In this document: piece after piece, positions 9,138-20,500 of the stretch
How the letters are laid out: each line of letters starts with the position of its first letter
How positions within the stretch are numbered: position 1 is the stretch's first letter
Assembly: GCA_959605475.1 (NCBI GenBank)
Contig: CAUHFS010000001.1
Location: 12,680 to 76,679, forward strand
Reading direction: 5' to 3'
DNA: 64,000 bases
DNA from: an uncultured Collinsella sp.
GTDB lineage: Bacteria > Actinomycetota > Coriobacteriia > Coriobacteriales > Coriobacteriaceae
The notes under the pieces: model-generated
Seen by the model: only the letters and a program-made list of their open reading frames with translations
Told to the model about the DNA's origin: nothing
The model's database searches: none
Translations under genes and position numbers: made by a program

Positions 9138-9920
9138 TTATTGGGCTGTGGCGGTGAAGGTTGTTTTGTCGGCGGCGATGTGCACGTGCAGCTTTGCCTG
9201 ACCGTCGCAGCTGATGAGCACGCCTACCTCGAACGGGGTTCCCGTCTTGTCGTAGGTCGAACGCACGATGCGCATCGCCGCCTTACCGGTGTTCTGTCCC
9301 AAAAGGCGCGCCTCATGCTTGTCGAGGTTGACCGTCTCGTAGACGGCATCGACGCTTGCGGGCAGGATGCCGGTCTTTTCCGCGATATAGGCGTAGAGCG
9401 AGCCATCCACGTCTTTGCGTGTGAGCTCGGGGCAAAGTGACACGGGGATATAGACGTAGTTGAGCTCCATGGGTTTGTCGTTGGCGAGACGCAGGCGGCG
9501 AATCTCCCAGACGGGTGTCCCCTCGGGCACTTTGAGCCCAGAGGCGATGCCGCGGACGGCCGGTATGCTTGAAAAGGCGAGAATCTGCGAGCTCGGAACC
9601 CGTCCCGCTTCGCGCATCCGCGCGCTGAAATTCAGGGCCAGGTCGATGCCGGGTGCTGAGGTTTGGGGTTTGATGAACGTGCCCTGCCCACGTTTGCGCA
9701 CCACGCGCCCCTCGATGACGAGATCTTGGAAGCAACGGCGCACGGTCGCGCGCGATAACTCTAGCCGCTCACAGATTTCGAGCTCGCGTGGCAGCGGCGT
9801 CTTGGTGTCGAACGCCTGGCTGGCGATAAGCAGGGCGATTCGATGTTTAAGTTGGACATAGAGCGGCGTATCACCGCTGCGGTCGAAGGGTTCGGAGGCG
9901 AGAAACGAGATCATACCCAT
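9138..9920 (-). CDS. GntR-family regulator with UTRA domain
   Basis: 260 residues. The N-terminal winged helix-turn-helix (PLYVQLKHRIALLIASQAF, then LPRELEICERLELSRATVRR) is the GntR DNA-binding domain. The C-terminal part (from about residue 90) is UTRA-like, which in this family binds a phosphorylated sugar. An in-frame ATG 33 bases upstream exists, but GGAGGT is correctly spaced for the start at 9920. The gene is divergent from the mannose-family PTS operon, and AATAGTTGC repeats lie between them, so it most likely controls that operon. This is inference from position. Confidence 0.88.
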   Translation of the reverse strand: MGMISFLASEPFDRSGDTPLYVQLKHRIALLIASQAFDTKTPLPRELEICERLELSRATVRRCFQDLVIEGRVVRKRGQGTFIKPQTSAPGIDLALNFSARMREAGRVPSSQILAFSSIPAVRGIASGLKVPEGTPVWEIRRLRLANDKPMELNYVYIPVSLCPELTRKDVDGSLYAYIAEKTGILPASVDAVYETVNLDKHEARLLGQNTGKAAMRIVRSTYDKTGTPFEVGVLISCDGQAKLHVHIAADKTTFTATAQ

Positions 9921-10095
9921 GGGGTACCTCCATGTCGTGGGCGTACGTGACATGGTCTGACACTGCGGGGCAAACCGGAGATGCCAGGCCCGATTCTTGC
10001 TGGTATGTATGGTGCATAAGGAACATAAAACATTTATCAGACAATCTACCTGCTATTTTAAAAATAATTAGAAGAAAAAATAATTTAGGCACAAA

Positions 10096-10142
10096 AATAG
10101 TTGCTACCGTTAACCGATGAATAGTTGCCGTTCGCAACTATT
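10096..10142. promoter_or_regulatory. Putative GntR operator repeats
   Basis: A perfect 9-bp palindrome AATAGTTGC-CGTTC-GCAACTATT lies at 10120-10142. A further half site AATAGTTGC is at 10096-10104. The sites are AT-rich against a GC-rich background and lie in the divergent region between the GntR gene and the PTS operon. Confidence 0.5.
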
Positions 10143-10228
10143 TTCTTGTACCGAACATGCCCCGGCGCAACAATAATCTCAGCAAAAAGCAAAGCCGTGC
10201 GACACACGGCAGGTCGAGAGGAGACCGC

Positions 10229-10663
10229 ATGCGGTATCTGGTAATGGTCAGTCACGGAACGCTCGCTCCCGGACTGCACAGTGTCCTCAAGATGCTCGGC
10301 AATGACGCCCCGAACATCTTGTCGACGAGTCTCGTGGACGGCATGGGCGCTGACGAGTATGTCGAGAACGTCAAGGCGATGCTCGCTCCCGTTACCGCCG
10401 ATGACGAGGTTGTCCTGCTTGGTGACATCCTGGGCGGATCGCCGCTCACCAATGCCATGAACACGCTGGCCGAGAAGGGCCTGCTCGCCCACACCATTGC
10501 CTTCGGCGGTATGAATCTGCCCATGGCTATGACCGCCATGATGGGGCTTGCCAGCATGGACCTGGATTCCCTCAAGCAGATGATGCTGCAGGAGGGCAAG
10601 AACGGTATGTCCGAGCTCGTTGTCCCGACCGATGACGCCGATGACGAGGACGACGACATCTAG
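10229..10663 (+). CDS. PTS mannose-family EIIA component
   Basis: 144 residues of the mannose/sorbose/fructosamine EIIA fold. The phosphoryl-accepting His is residue 9 in MVSHGTLAPG. GDILGGSPLTNAM is the conserved substrate-partner segment. It takes phosphate from HPr and passes it to EIIB. The C terminus is very acidic (DDADDEDDDI). The frame is open back to 10157, but GAGAGGAGA sits just before the ATG at 10229 and the family sequence begins there. It is first of four PTS genes and lies divergent to the GntR regulator. Confidence 0.93.
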   Translation: MRYLVMVSHGTLAPGLHSVLKMLGNDAPNILSTSLVDGMGADEYVENVKAMLAPVTADDEVVLLGDILGGSPLTNAMNTLAEKGLLAHTIAFGGMNLPMAMTAMMGLASMDLDSLKQMMLQEGKNGMSELVVPTDDADDEDDDI

Positions 10664-10742
10664 GCAGCGCATCCGCCCAAATTTTTGTGATGGAGCGGAG
10701 GTTAAGAGGAAAGACCCCCGGTGATAAAGAAAGGGAGAACGC

Positions 10743-11231
10743 ATGATTTCGTTCATCCGTATTGACGACCGTATGATCCATGGACAGACCGTTACCCGTT
10801 GGGCCCTCGAGTATCCCTGCGACGGTCTTATCGCCGTCAACGACGCTGCAGCGTCCAACCCCGTGCTCAAGGAGGCCTACAAGAGTGCCTCGGGCAAGAA
10901 GACGTTCGTGTGGACCAAGGAGCACTTTAAGGAGGTCTCCGAGAAGGTTCTCAAGTCCGACACCAAGTACTTCCTGATCACCAAGAACCCGCTCGACATG
11001 AAGGAACTTCTCGTCGATTTTGGCTTTAAGCCCGGCATGGACCGCATCATCGTCGGTCCCTGCAACGATCGTCCCGGCACCACCAAGCTCGGCAACAACC
11101 AGTCGATTACGCAGGAAGAGGCCCAGGCGCTCGAGGATCTCACCAACGCCGGCTACACGGTCGAGTTCGCCCTTATCAAGGAGAAGTCCATCGGTGAGTG
11201 GCCCAAGTTCCGCGGTCAGTTTGGCTTCTAG
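10743..11231 (+). CDS. PTS mannose-family EIIB component
   Basis: 162 residues. The phosphorylated His is residue 13 in RIDDRMIHGQTV, the signature of the mannose/sorbose EIIB family. It receives phosphate from EIIA and delivers it to the sugar entering through IIC/IID. AAAGGGAG precedes the ATG. The gene lies 79 bases after EIIA. Confidence 0.94.
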   Translation: MISFIRIDDRMIHGQTVTRWALEYPCDGLIAVNDAAASNPVLKEAYKSASGKKTFVWTKEHFKEVSEKVLKSDTKYFLITKNPLDMKELLVDFGFKPGMDRIIVGPCNDRPGTTKLGNNQSITQEEAQALEDLTNAGYTVEFALIKEKSIGEWPKFRGQFGF

Positions 11232-11303
11232 TTAGGCGCCAGCCGCATTTTGGTATCTACAGCCCTTGGTGAAAGGGGCTGAGGAATAAAGAAAGGGGAA
11301 AGC

Positions 11304-12161
11304 ATGGCAATCAATGCATTCCAAGCCGCGCTGTTCGGCCTGTTCGCCTGCCTGGCATCACTGCCTGGCATGGGCGGCACGACGATTGGCAACTACACTC
11401 TGGGTCGTCCTCTGGTCGCCGGCCTCATCGTCGGCATCATCATGGGCGATATGCAGACGGGCATCCTCGTCGGCGCTGCCATCCAGGTTGTCTACATCGC
11501 TCTCGTGACCCCCGGCGGAACCGTCTCCGCCGACGTCCGCGCCGTGTCCTATATCGGTATCCCGCTGGCGATCCTCGCCATCAAGAACTCGGGCATCGAT
11601 CCCGCCTCCGCTGAGGCTGCCGGCATGGCCGCATCCCTCGGTGCCGCCGTCGGCACGCTCGGCACTGTGCTCTTCTATGGCACCGCCACCATCAACCTGG
11701 TGTGGCAGGGCATGGGCTGGAAGTGGCTCGAGAAGGGCGATCTCCACAAGCTCTACCTGGTCAACAACGTTCTGCCTTGGATTGGTCACATCGTCTGCTC
11801 GTTCCTCCCGACGTTCATCATCACCATGGGCGGCACCGCCATGGTCGACCTCATGAAGACCTACATGCCCATGGACGGCATCGCGATGAAGACGCTGTTC
11901 ACCGTCGGCTCGCTGCTGCCTACCGTCGGTATCGCCATCCTGCTCAAGCAGGTCATCTCTAAGCCCACGGACTTCCTGACGTTCTTCTTCGGCTTCACCC
12001 TGTCCGCTGTCATGGGATGCAACCTGATTGCCGCTGCCGGCATCGGCTGCTTCTTCGCCCTGATCAACTATGAGATCGCTTCGCTCAAGATCGACCTCGC
12101 AAACGCTCCCAAGGCAGCTATCGCCTCGGGCTCCGATGATGAGGAAGAGGAGGACATATAA
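11304..12161 (+). CDS. PTS mannose-family EIIC permease
   Basis: 285 residues, mostly hydrophobic, with the family segment GRPLVAGLIVGIIMGDMQTG near residues 34-53. It forms the membrane channel with EIID. The C terminus ends in an acidic tail (DDEEEEDI). GAAAGGGGAAA precedes the ATG. Its stop codon overlaps the EIID start by one base (TAATG), so translation is coupled. Confidence 0.93.
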   Translation: MAINAFQAALFGLFACLASLPGMGGTTIGNYTLGRPLVAGLIVGIIMGDMQTGILVGAAIQVVYIALVTPGGTVSADVRAVSYIGIPLAILAIKNSGIDPASAEAAGMAASLGAAVGTLGTVLFYGTATINLVWQGMGWKWLEKGDLHKLYLVNNVLPWIGHIVCSFLPTFIITMGGTAMVDLMKTYMPMDGIAMKTLFTVGSLLPTVGIAILLKQVISKPTDFLTFFFGFTLSAVMGCNLIAAAGIGCFFALINYEIASLKIDLANAPKAAIASGSDDEEEEDI

Positions 12162-12988
12162 TGGCAGAGAAGAAGAAACTCTCTAAGAAAACGCTTGCCA
12201 AGTCGTTCCGTAACTGGTCCTATGGCAACCTGACTTGCTTCTCGCAGGAGCACATGCAGACCTTCGGTTACCTGTGCGCCATGCTTCCGATCGTCGAGGA
12301 GCTCTACGACACGCCCGAGGAGCAGAAGCAGGCCCTCCAGACCTACTCCGCGTTCTTCAACACCGAGCCGCAGATCGGCACCATGATTGTCGGCGTCACC
12401 GCCGGCCTCGAGGAGGCTCGCGCAAACGGCGAGGCCATCGATGACGACGCCATCAACGGCATCCGCGCCGGCCTCATGGGCCCGCTCGCCGGCCTTGGCG
12501 ACTCGCTGATCGTCGGTACCCTGATCCCGATCCTGCTCGGTATCGCCCTCGGTCTCTCGACCGGCGGCTCCCCGCTCGGCGCTATCTTCTATATCGTCGT
12601 GTGGAACCTGCTCATGTACCTCGGCATGCGCTTTGCCTACAACCAGGGCTATGAGCTCGGCGGCAAGGCAGTCGAGGCCCTCGTCGGCCCCAAGGCCAAG
12701 GCTCTGCGTGATTCCATCGTGATGGTCGGTACCATGGTCATCGGTGCAGTCGGTGCTACCTGGGTCTCCATCACCTGCAGCCCCAATCTGGTGCTGCCCG
12801 GCGGCGGTAAGTTCCAGGACACGCTCGACGGAATCTATCCGCACCTGCTGCCCATGGTCTTCATCATCTTCTGCTGGTACATGATGACCAAGAAGAAGGT
12901 CAACCCCATCGTTATGATGCTGATCCTCGTTGTGATCGCATTTGTGGGCGTTCTCATTGGCTTCTTCGACCCGGCACTGAGCTACTAG
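12161..12988 (+). CDS. PTS mannose-family EIID permease
   Basis: 275 residues. It has the EIID features NTEPQIGTMIVGVTAGLEE and GLMGPLAGLGDSLIVGTL, and hydrophobic segments toward the C terminus. Together with EIIC it makes the transport unit. The sugar cannot be assigned from sequence: mannose, glucosamine, sorbose, fructosamine and mucin-type amino sugars are all handled by this family. A terminator follows 22 bases after the stop. Confidence 0.94.
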   Translation: MAEKKKLSKKTLAKSFRNWSYGNLTCFSQEHMQTFGYLCAMLPIVEELYDTPEEQKQALQTYSAFFNTEPQIGTMIVGVTAGLEEARANGEAIDDDAINGIRAGLMGPLAGLGDSLIVGTLIPILLGIALGLSTGGSPLGAIFYIVVWNLLMYLGMRFAYNQGYELGGKAVEALVGPKAKALRDSIVMVGTMVIGAVGATWVSITCSPNLVLPGGGKFQDTLDGIYPHLLPMVFIIFCWYMMTKKKVNPIVMMLILVVIAFVGVLIGFFDPALSY

Positions 12989-13010
12989 TCATCATCCCCT
13001 GGCCCCCTGT

Positions 13011-13046
13011 AAGGCCGTGCGGCCTCAACCGCACGGCCTTCTGATT
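13011..13046 (+). terminator. Rho-independent terminator of the PTS operon
   Basis: A 12-bp perfect stem AAGGCCGTGCGG (13011-13022) with 13029-13040 is followed by CTGATTTT. It lies just after EIID. Confidence 0.85.
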
Positions 13047-13183
13047 TTGCGCCGCCCTTCAAGGGCAATATGGCCAGCGACCTCCATCGCCTACACGACA
13101 CCCGCTATATTGCTCTTGAAAGATGACGTATTCGACAAACGATGCACTTGCGCATGATGCACACTTTGCACGAGGAGGACCAT

Positions 13184-13510
13184 ATGCACGAGAAACATGG
13201 ACACGACCTTTCGCGCGACGACTTGATTCGCGAGGCAAAGATGCAGACCGATGCTATTCAGCGGCTCAATGTTTGGCTGCGCCTGGGCTATTCGCTCGTG
13301 GCGATTGGCTTTTTGATGGGGATGTGGGGTATGCAGGGCGGCCCCGGCTGGGGTGTCCCCGTGGGCATCGTGTGCCTGGTGGTGGGCACTCCGCTTTCGA
13401 TCGTGCTTAAGGTCGGCACGACCAACGCCAAAAAGAATGTCGAGCGCATGCTCGAGGCCGCTGGTGTCGACGTTGAGGAGCTTATGCGACGCAAGAAGGA
13501 CGAGCAATAG
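13184..13510 (+). CDS. Small two-TM membrane protein of unknown function
   Basis: 108 residues starting MHEKHGHDLSRDD. Two hydrophobic segments are visible (about residues 33-50 and 57-75), followed by a charged C-terminal helix. I do not recognise the family. The frame is open back to 13142, but GAGGAGG lies 6 bases before the ATG at 13184. It stands alone between the PTS terminator and the MarR gene. Confidence 0.7.
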   Translation: MHEKHGHDLSRDDLIREAKMQTDAIQRLNVWLRLGYSLVAIGFLMGMWGMQGGPGWGVPVGIVCLVVGTPLSIVLKVGTTNAKKNVERMLEAAGVDVEELMRRKKDEQ

Positions 13511-13578
13511 ACTTCCGCGTTGGGGTATCATAAATAATTGTTGCGAATGTTAACTAATGTACGGCAAATGACGGTTTT

Positions 13579-14055
13579 ATGGCCCTTCTAGAGTTGCAAA
13601 GGACAATATCCCCAGTGGATTACGATGACGTCGCTCGAAAACTGATTGTGTACTCACGTTCCCTTGCCAAGGGATCCTTGAGTGCTGCCGGCGGCGCCAG
13701 TGTGGGCGAGGCACCGGTTTTACAGTATCTATCGGGTATTGACGGTGATGTCATTCCCTCCGAGATTGCCAAGAAGCTGAAATTCTCCCGTGCGCGCATG
13801 TCGCATATCTTGGATTCACTCGAGAGTAAGGGTTACGTTCAGCGCAGGACTGATCCAAACGATCGTCGGCGTGTGCTGGTGAGCATTACCGAGGAAGGCC
13901 GTGATTTCGCGGCGAAAAAAAATGCCGAGAGTGTGGCATCGCTCTCGAAACAACTCTCAGCGCTCGGCGAGCACGATGCCCAGGAGCTCGTGCGCATCCT
14001 GAATAAAGCTTACAGCCTTACCTATGATGCCGACGACTACCTGGACAATCTATAA
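13579..14055 (+). CDS. MarR-family transcriptional regulator
   Basis: 158 residues. A winged helix-turn-helix (GDVIPSEIAKKLKFSRARMS then SHILDSLESKGYVQRR) is followed by the wing motif DPNDRRRVLVSITEEG, the classic MarR D-x-R-x(2-3)-R pattern. It should act as a dimeric repressor. No clear ribosome site precedes the ATG, so it may be leaderless or weakly translated. It is located 5' of the giant GH31 glycosidase gene, which it might control. No operator can be assigned. Confidence 0.88.
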   Translation: MALLELQRTISPVDYDDVARKLIVYSRSLAKGSLSAAGGASVGEAPVLQYLSGIDGDVIPSEIAKKLKFSRARMSHILDSLESKGYVQRRTDPNDRRRVLVSITEEGRDFAAKKNAESVASLSKQLSALGEHDAQELVRILNKAYSLTYDADDYLDNL

Positions 14056-14569
14056 GGATAAAGACAGACATTTAGGTGCATCTTGAAATGCACCCGGGAC
14101 AGTTGTGCCCATCAGCCACCGTCAACATCTCATTCCAAACCAAATCAGCCAACGTACGTCATGGCAATCCCCGGTAGGTTGCAGGATGGCGGCTGAGCCT
14201 TTCCCTCGGGAAACTTCGCGAAGCCCAGTTCCCGAGGGAAAGGTATGGTCTGTGTAATACCAGATAAACAGTACATTTTTGCTAGATTGGTATTTGACTG
14301 AAGAACCAATTGGTATGGCTTATTAAGCCCACCTTGCCGCTGACGCTCATTTTACTGCCGCTGGTGGACTTCCGAACTTGGTTGCGCAAGTGCTCCCATA
14401 TATTGATATGACCTAGTAGGTGGCTATCTGGTTACTACCAGTTGGCCCCTTGGTAACGGGTGGCCCCATTGTGCGGAATGTACCGAACATCCCCGTTTGA
14501 TACGTTTTCCCATGCTGCCGGGGGGGGGGCGTCCTCGGCACCTCAGCATCTCGGAAGAAAGGAGACCAG
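14056..14569 (+). promoter_or_regulatory. 514-base leader/intergenic region of the GH31 gene, with a G10 tract
   Basis: No gene is visible. It holds a perfect 15-bp hairpin (14198-14212 with 14229-14243, CCTTTCCCTCGGGAA arm) without a T-tract. The middle is AT-rich (14260-14320) and could hold the promoter. A run of ten G lies at 14520-14529, about 40 bases before the GTG start. AAAGGAGA gives the ribosome site. A homopolymer of this length in a leader can vary by slippage. Confidence 0.5.
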
Positions 14570-17500
14570 GTGCGCAGGAATTCCATTTTTACGAAACGGT
14601 GGGTGAAGGGAAGCGCGGTCCTCGTTGCCACTGCAGCGACGCTCGTGTTTGCCAATCCCCAGCAGGCGATTGCCACGCCACTCAAGGGCGTCGACTCGGC
14701 GACCGTGTCCCAGTCTGCCTCGAATGTCGTCGACATCGATTTCGCTGACGGCATCAAGGGCCGTATTACGTTCCTCGAGGACGGTATTTTCCGTTATAAC
14801 GTCGACCCCAAGGGTGAGTTTTCCGAGTACGCCACGCCGCGCAGTAAGTCCCACACGGCTAAGATCCAGGCTCAGCCCGATACCTCGGACACCTACAGCA
14901 AGCCGAGTGCGACGGTTGCCGACAAGGGCGACACTATCGAGATCACCGGCGGAAAGGCGACCGTGATCCTGGACAAGGCGACTGGCAAGATGAGTATCAA
15001 GTCAGGCGACCGTGTCGTGGTTTCCGAGTCCGCGTCCCTCGACCTTGATAAGAAGGGTACCGTCCAGACGCTCGCCAAGGAGAAGTCCGAGAACTTCTTT
15101 GGCGGCGGCACCCAGAACGGACGCTTCCTGCACACCAACCAGACCATCGCCATCTCCAACACGAACAACTGGACCGATGGCGGCGTTGCCTCGCCCAACC
15201 CGTTTTATTGGACGAGTGACGGCTACGGCGTGCTCCGAAACACGTTTGCAGAGGGTTCCTACGACTTCGGTTCCACGGACTCATCGACGGTCACGACTTT
15301 GCACAGCGAGAATGAGTTTGATGCCTACTACTTCGTGGCGACCAACGAGGGAGCTTCGAACGTGGCAACTGAGATGCTGCAGGACTACTACAAGGTGACC
15401 GGTAACCCGGTACTGCTGCCCGAGTACGGGTTCTACCTTGGTCATCTTAATGCCTATAACCGTGATGGCTGGTCAACGACCTCGGGTCAAAAGAAGTGGG
15501 AGACCAAGGGCAGCAAGTCCTCGAGTGAGAAGGGCGACGTTAAGTACGAGTCTGGCATGTCGACGGGCTACAAGCTCGACGGCACACTTGCGGCCGAGAC
15601 GCTCAACGGTGAGGGCCCTACGGTTGATACCGAGAACATGAAAGCGACCGATTTCGACCGCCAGTTCTCTGCTCGGCAGGTTATCGATGACTACGAGGAC
15701 AGCGACATGCCGCTCGGCTGGTTCCTGCCGAACGACGGCTACGGCGCCGGCTATGGCCAGAACGGTTACTACAAGACCGGCGGCGTCAACTCCGACGGAG
15801 CGAGCTCGGCCGACCGTCTTAACGCTGTGCGTGCCAACGTCGACAACCTTAAGAAGTTCACCGAGTATGCCAACTCAAAGGGTGTGAGCACGGGCTTGTG
15901 GACCCAGTCCAACCTTGAGCCCGACAGCAACCCTGAGACCCCGTGGCATCTGCTTCGCGACTTCGACGCCGAGGTCAAGACGGGAGGCATCACTACCCTT
16001 AAGACCGACGTTGCCTGGGTTGGATCTGGCTACTCCTTTGGTCTTAATGGCATCAAGACAGCTTATGACACGGTGACGACCGGCGCTAACAAGCGCCCCA
16101 ACATCATCACGCTCGATGGTTGGGCCGGCACGCAGCGCTTTGGTGGCATTTGGACCGGCGACCAGTATGGCGGTAACTGGGAGTACATTCGCTTCCATAT
16201 CCCCACGTATATCGGTCAGAGTCTTTCGGGCAACCCCAACATCGGCTCCGACATGGATGGCATTTTTGGCGGCGACCCCATCATCTCTGCGCGTGACTAC
16301 CAGTGGAAGACGTTCACGCCCTCTATGCTCGACATGGACGGTTGGGGCACCTACCGTAAATCGCCCATGACGCACGGCGATCCCTACACAGGCATCTCGC
16401 GCTTCTACCTCAAGCTCAAGGCGCAGCTCATGCCCTATATCTACACGAGCGCGGCCTCGGCGGCCAACATCGACACGGGTAACGGCGATGCCGGCCTGCC
16501 CATGATCCGCGCCATGCTGCTTTCCGATAACTCCGAGTACGCCGCAAGCACCTCGACGCAGTACCAGTATATGTTCGGTGAGAACTTCCTAGTGGCACCG
16601 GTGTATCAGGATACCCAGGCAGACGAGAACGGCAACGACATTCGCAATGGGATTTACCTCCCCAACTACGGCACCGACGAGAATCCCACCATCTGGATCG
16701 ATTACTTCTCGGGTAAGCAGTATCGCGGCGGCCAGGTTCTCAACAACTACGAGGCTCCGCTTTGGAAGCTGCCGCTGTTTGTGAAGGCCAACGCTATCGT
16801 GCCGATGTACGCCGAGAACAACAACCCCGAGGCCGTGAGCGACACCAACACCAAGGGTACCGACCGCAGCCAGCGTATCGTCGAGTTCTTCGCCACCGAG
16901 GGCGACGGCACCTTTACGCAGTACGAGGACGACGGCTCCTCCATCGAGAACAACACGACTGAGGACGATTCCTACGGTACGATCGACAATATCTCCTACG
17001 GTGAGCATGTGAGCACCGTCTACAGATCCAAGGCCGCAGGCGGCACCGCGACCTTTACCGCCGAAGCCTCGCAGGGTGGCTACAACGGCTACGACTCCAA
17101 TCGCACCACGACCTTCGTGGCCAACGTGTCCGCCAAGCCCATGAGCGTCGTCGCCAAGAACGGCGGATCCGCGCTCAACGTGGTTGAGGTCGACTCGCAG
17201 GAGACCTTTGACACCGCGACCCCCGAGGCCGGCCAGGCGGTCTACTTCTACAGCGAGACCCCTAACCTCAACCACTACGGCAGCGATGTGGACGGCACCG
17301 AGGCCGAGCGGGGCGAGAGCTTTAACAACACCAAGATCACCACGAACCCCAAGGTCTACGTCAAGTTCGCGAAGACCGATGTTGCTGCGGCGGCGCAGAC
17401 GCTCGAGCTGGGCGGTTTCGTGAACGCCGACGCCACGCTCACAGCCGATCGCCTCAACGAGAGCCTCTCCGCACCCACGAACCTTGCTGCCCCCGAGGAC

Positions 17501-20500
17501 GTCACGACCCCAACGAGCATCAAGCTCACCTGGGGAAAGGTCGATGGTGCTACCTCCTACGACCTTAAGGTCGACGGCACCGTGTTCGCCGTGGGTGATG
17601 CGGCCGAGTTCACGCACACCGACCTCGCCTACAATAGCAAGCACACCTACCAGATTCGTTCGCGCAACGCCGAGGGCTACTCCGCCTGGAGCGATGTGCT
17701 CGAGGCGAACTCCGCACTCGATCCGTGGCGGAACGTCCCCGACGCCGAGCAAATCACCTGGGAGGGCTCACTTTACGGCAGCCATAAGGCCGAGCTCGCC
17801 TTCGACCATGAGTTCCAGTCGGGCGACGGCGGTTTCCACTCCGGTGGCAACGATCTGGGCAAGGCGCTTACCGTTGACTATGGACGCGCTTACAAGCTCG
17901 ATAAGCTCGAGTACTATCCGCGCGATGACGCCGGCAACGGCACTGTGACCAAGATGCGTGTTGAGACGAGTCTCGATGGCGTCCACTGGACGAGCCAGGA
18001 GGTCGATTGGGCACGTTCCGCTGATTGTAAGACGGTAGCGTTTGACGGCACCGTGGCCGCCCGTTACGTGCGCATGACACCGCTCGCCTCGGTCGGCAAT
18101 TTCTTCTCCGCGTCCGAGATTGCCATCTACAAGACCGACGGCACGGATGGCTTCGCCGTGGGCTCCAACCTCAACAAGGCCACGATCTCCGACGGAGACT
18201 ACTCCAACATGAAGAACTATCTGGGCCTCGAGAATCGCGAGCCCGATACCCCGACGTTCGGTTCGCAGATCCGCGACCACTTCGCCGACCTCAACGATAA
18301 CGGCGTTTACGACGTCTACGATTACTCGTTCACCATGGCGGGTCTTGACGGCGGCACTAAACAAAAGGGCAAGGTCGCAGGTTCGCTCGCGGTGATTCCG
18401 AGCAAGACCGAGGTCGAGGCCGGTGATGAGATCACCGTTGATGTCTATGCGGCCGACGCCAAGAACGTCAACGCCCTGGGCGCTCTCGTCAACTTCAAGA
18501 GCGACCAGTTCGAGTTTGTGTCCGAGAGCATCGCGCAGGACGGCTCGACTGCCGGCATGGAGAACCTGTCTCGCGAGAAGGTCCAGTTCGCGGACAGAAC
18601 GCAGACTATCAATCTCGCCTTTGCCAACCGCGGCGATGGCAAGCTCTACAACGGTACCGGCGCGGTGGCGAGTTTCAAGCTCAAGGCCAAGACCGCCGGC
18701 AAGGTCGAACTGCCCTCGACATCTTGGCTCATCGGTCCGGCATGCGACGCACTTGAGTTTGCGAGCGACGGCACGGTGACGATGCCGGATGTTCCTCAGC
18801 CAACGGTCGCCGAGTACGGTCAGGACGCCTTCAACATCACGATGACCAACGATGAGCTCACGACCGACGACGGGACCAACGTCGAGAAACTTATCCAGCA
18901 GAAGAGCTATAACGCGCTGTTCGATAATAACGAGGGCGACAACGGCTTTGAGTTCCTATGGAACTGGAGCGGCAACTGGGACAGCGAGGGTAAGCTTCCG
19001 AGTTACGTGAAGCTTCCCACCACGATGACATTCGCATTTAAGACGCCGTCGAAACTCGATAGTGTCGAGGTCGTTAACCGCAACGGTGGCAACGGAACCG
19101 TGCAGAAGATCAAGGCTGTCGTGACGTTCGAGGATGGCTCGACCCAAGAGTTCGCGGGCGGGGAGTACGATTCCTTCCTGGCTCGCTACGCCTTTGACCT
19201 CTCTGCCGAGAACAAGGGCAAGAAGGCGACCAAGGTCGAGGTCACGCCGCTTGAGGCATCGGGTGACCAGATGCTCACACTGCGTGAGGTCAACTTCAAC
19301 TACACGCAGGGTGTCGAGGCCATCGAGGGTGTCGAGCTAGGCAAGAACCAGACCGAGTTCTTTGAAGGCGACATTACGCCCGTCGACGCCAAGGCTACGC
19401 CTGAGAGCGCTGGCTACCCCTATGTGACGGTCGAGAGCTCCGACCCCTCTGTGGTAAGCGTCTCCGCTGTTCAGGCTGGCGATAGCGTGAGCTACTACCT
19501 GCGTGCCAACAAGGCCGGCAAGGCAAAGATCACGGTGGCGTCGGTACTCGACCCCTCCAAGACCGCATCCTATGAGGTCGAGGTCAAGGCTGGTGTCGAT
19601 ACCTCTGCGCTCGTAGCAGCGCTTTCCAAGGCCGCGGGCTACAGCGAGTCCGTCTACACCAAGGATTCCTATGCAGCTCTCACCACTGCGGTCGAGGCGG
19701 CTCAGAAGCTCCTCGACAGCGGCCAGGGCAGCTATAGCAAGAAGGATGTCGCAGACGCCACAGCCAAGATCGAGAAGGCAATCGACGGCCTCAAGATGCG
19801 CCCTGTTGATGAGAAGATTCTCATCAACACGCCCGAGAACCGCAAGAACGTCAAGGTGGCCGGCTTCTCGAGTGAGGCCGACTACGAGGGCAGCAACGCC
19901 GTCAACGCTCTCGACGGCGACGAGCGGACGCTTTGGCACAGCGACTGGGCCCATGGGACCGGTATGCCCCAGTATCTGAGTGTCGACCTGGGCCGCGACT
20001 ACGATCTCACCGACGTTACATTCCTGCCGCGCCAGGACGGCGGCACTAACGGCGATATCTTCGAGGCCGAGATACTGGTCTCCGACACTGCCGACGGTTA
20101 TGAGAAGGGCACCGCCGCGTCGATGGGTACGTTCGCCTTCGACAACGATGGCCGCGTGCTCACCGACCGTGGCGACTGGAAACAGATGAGCTTTGGCGCC
20201 GCGCGCGGTCGCTACGTGACCGTCAAGGTGATTCACGCCGGCGGGGGCGACGTTGATGCCTACTGCAGCATGGCGGAGCTCAAGTTCTACGGTACGGCCG
20301 TCCCCGATCCGGTGGCGAAGGATGATCTCACTGCCGCGATCGAAAAGGTTGATGCCGAGCTTGCCGCTGGCGACCTCAAGGCCGGCGACTACACCGAGGC
20401 CTCCTGGACGGCGCTCGAGAACGCCCTGGCGAGCGCCCGCGCCATCTTGAGCGACGAGGATGCCACGCAGGACGAGGTCGACCAGGCGCTCAGGGCGCTC

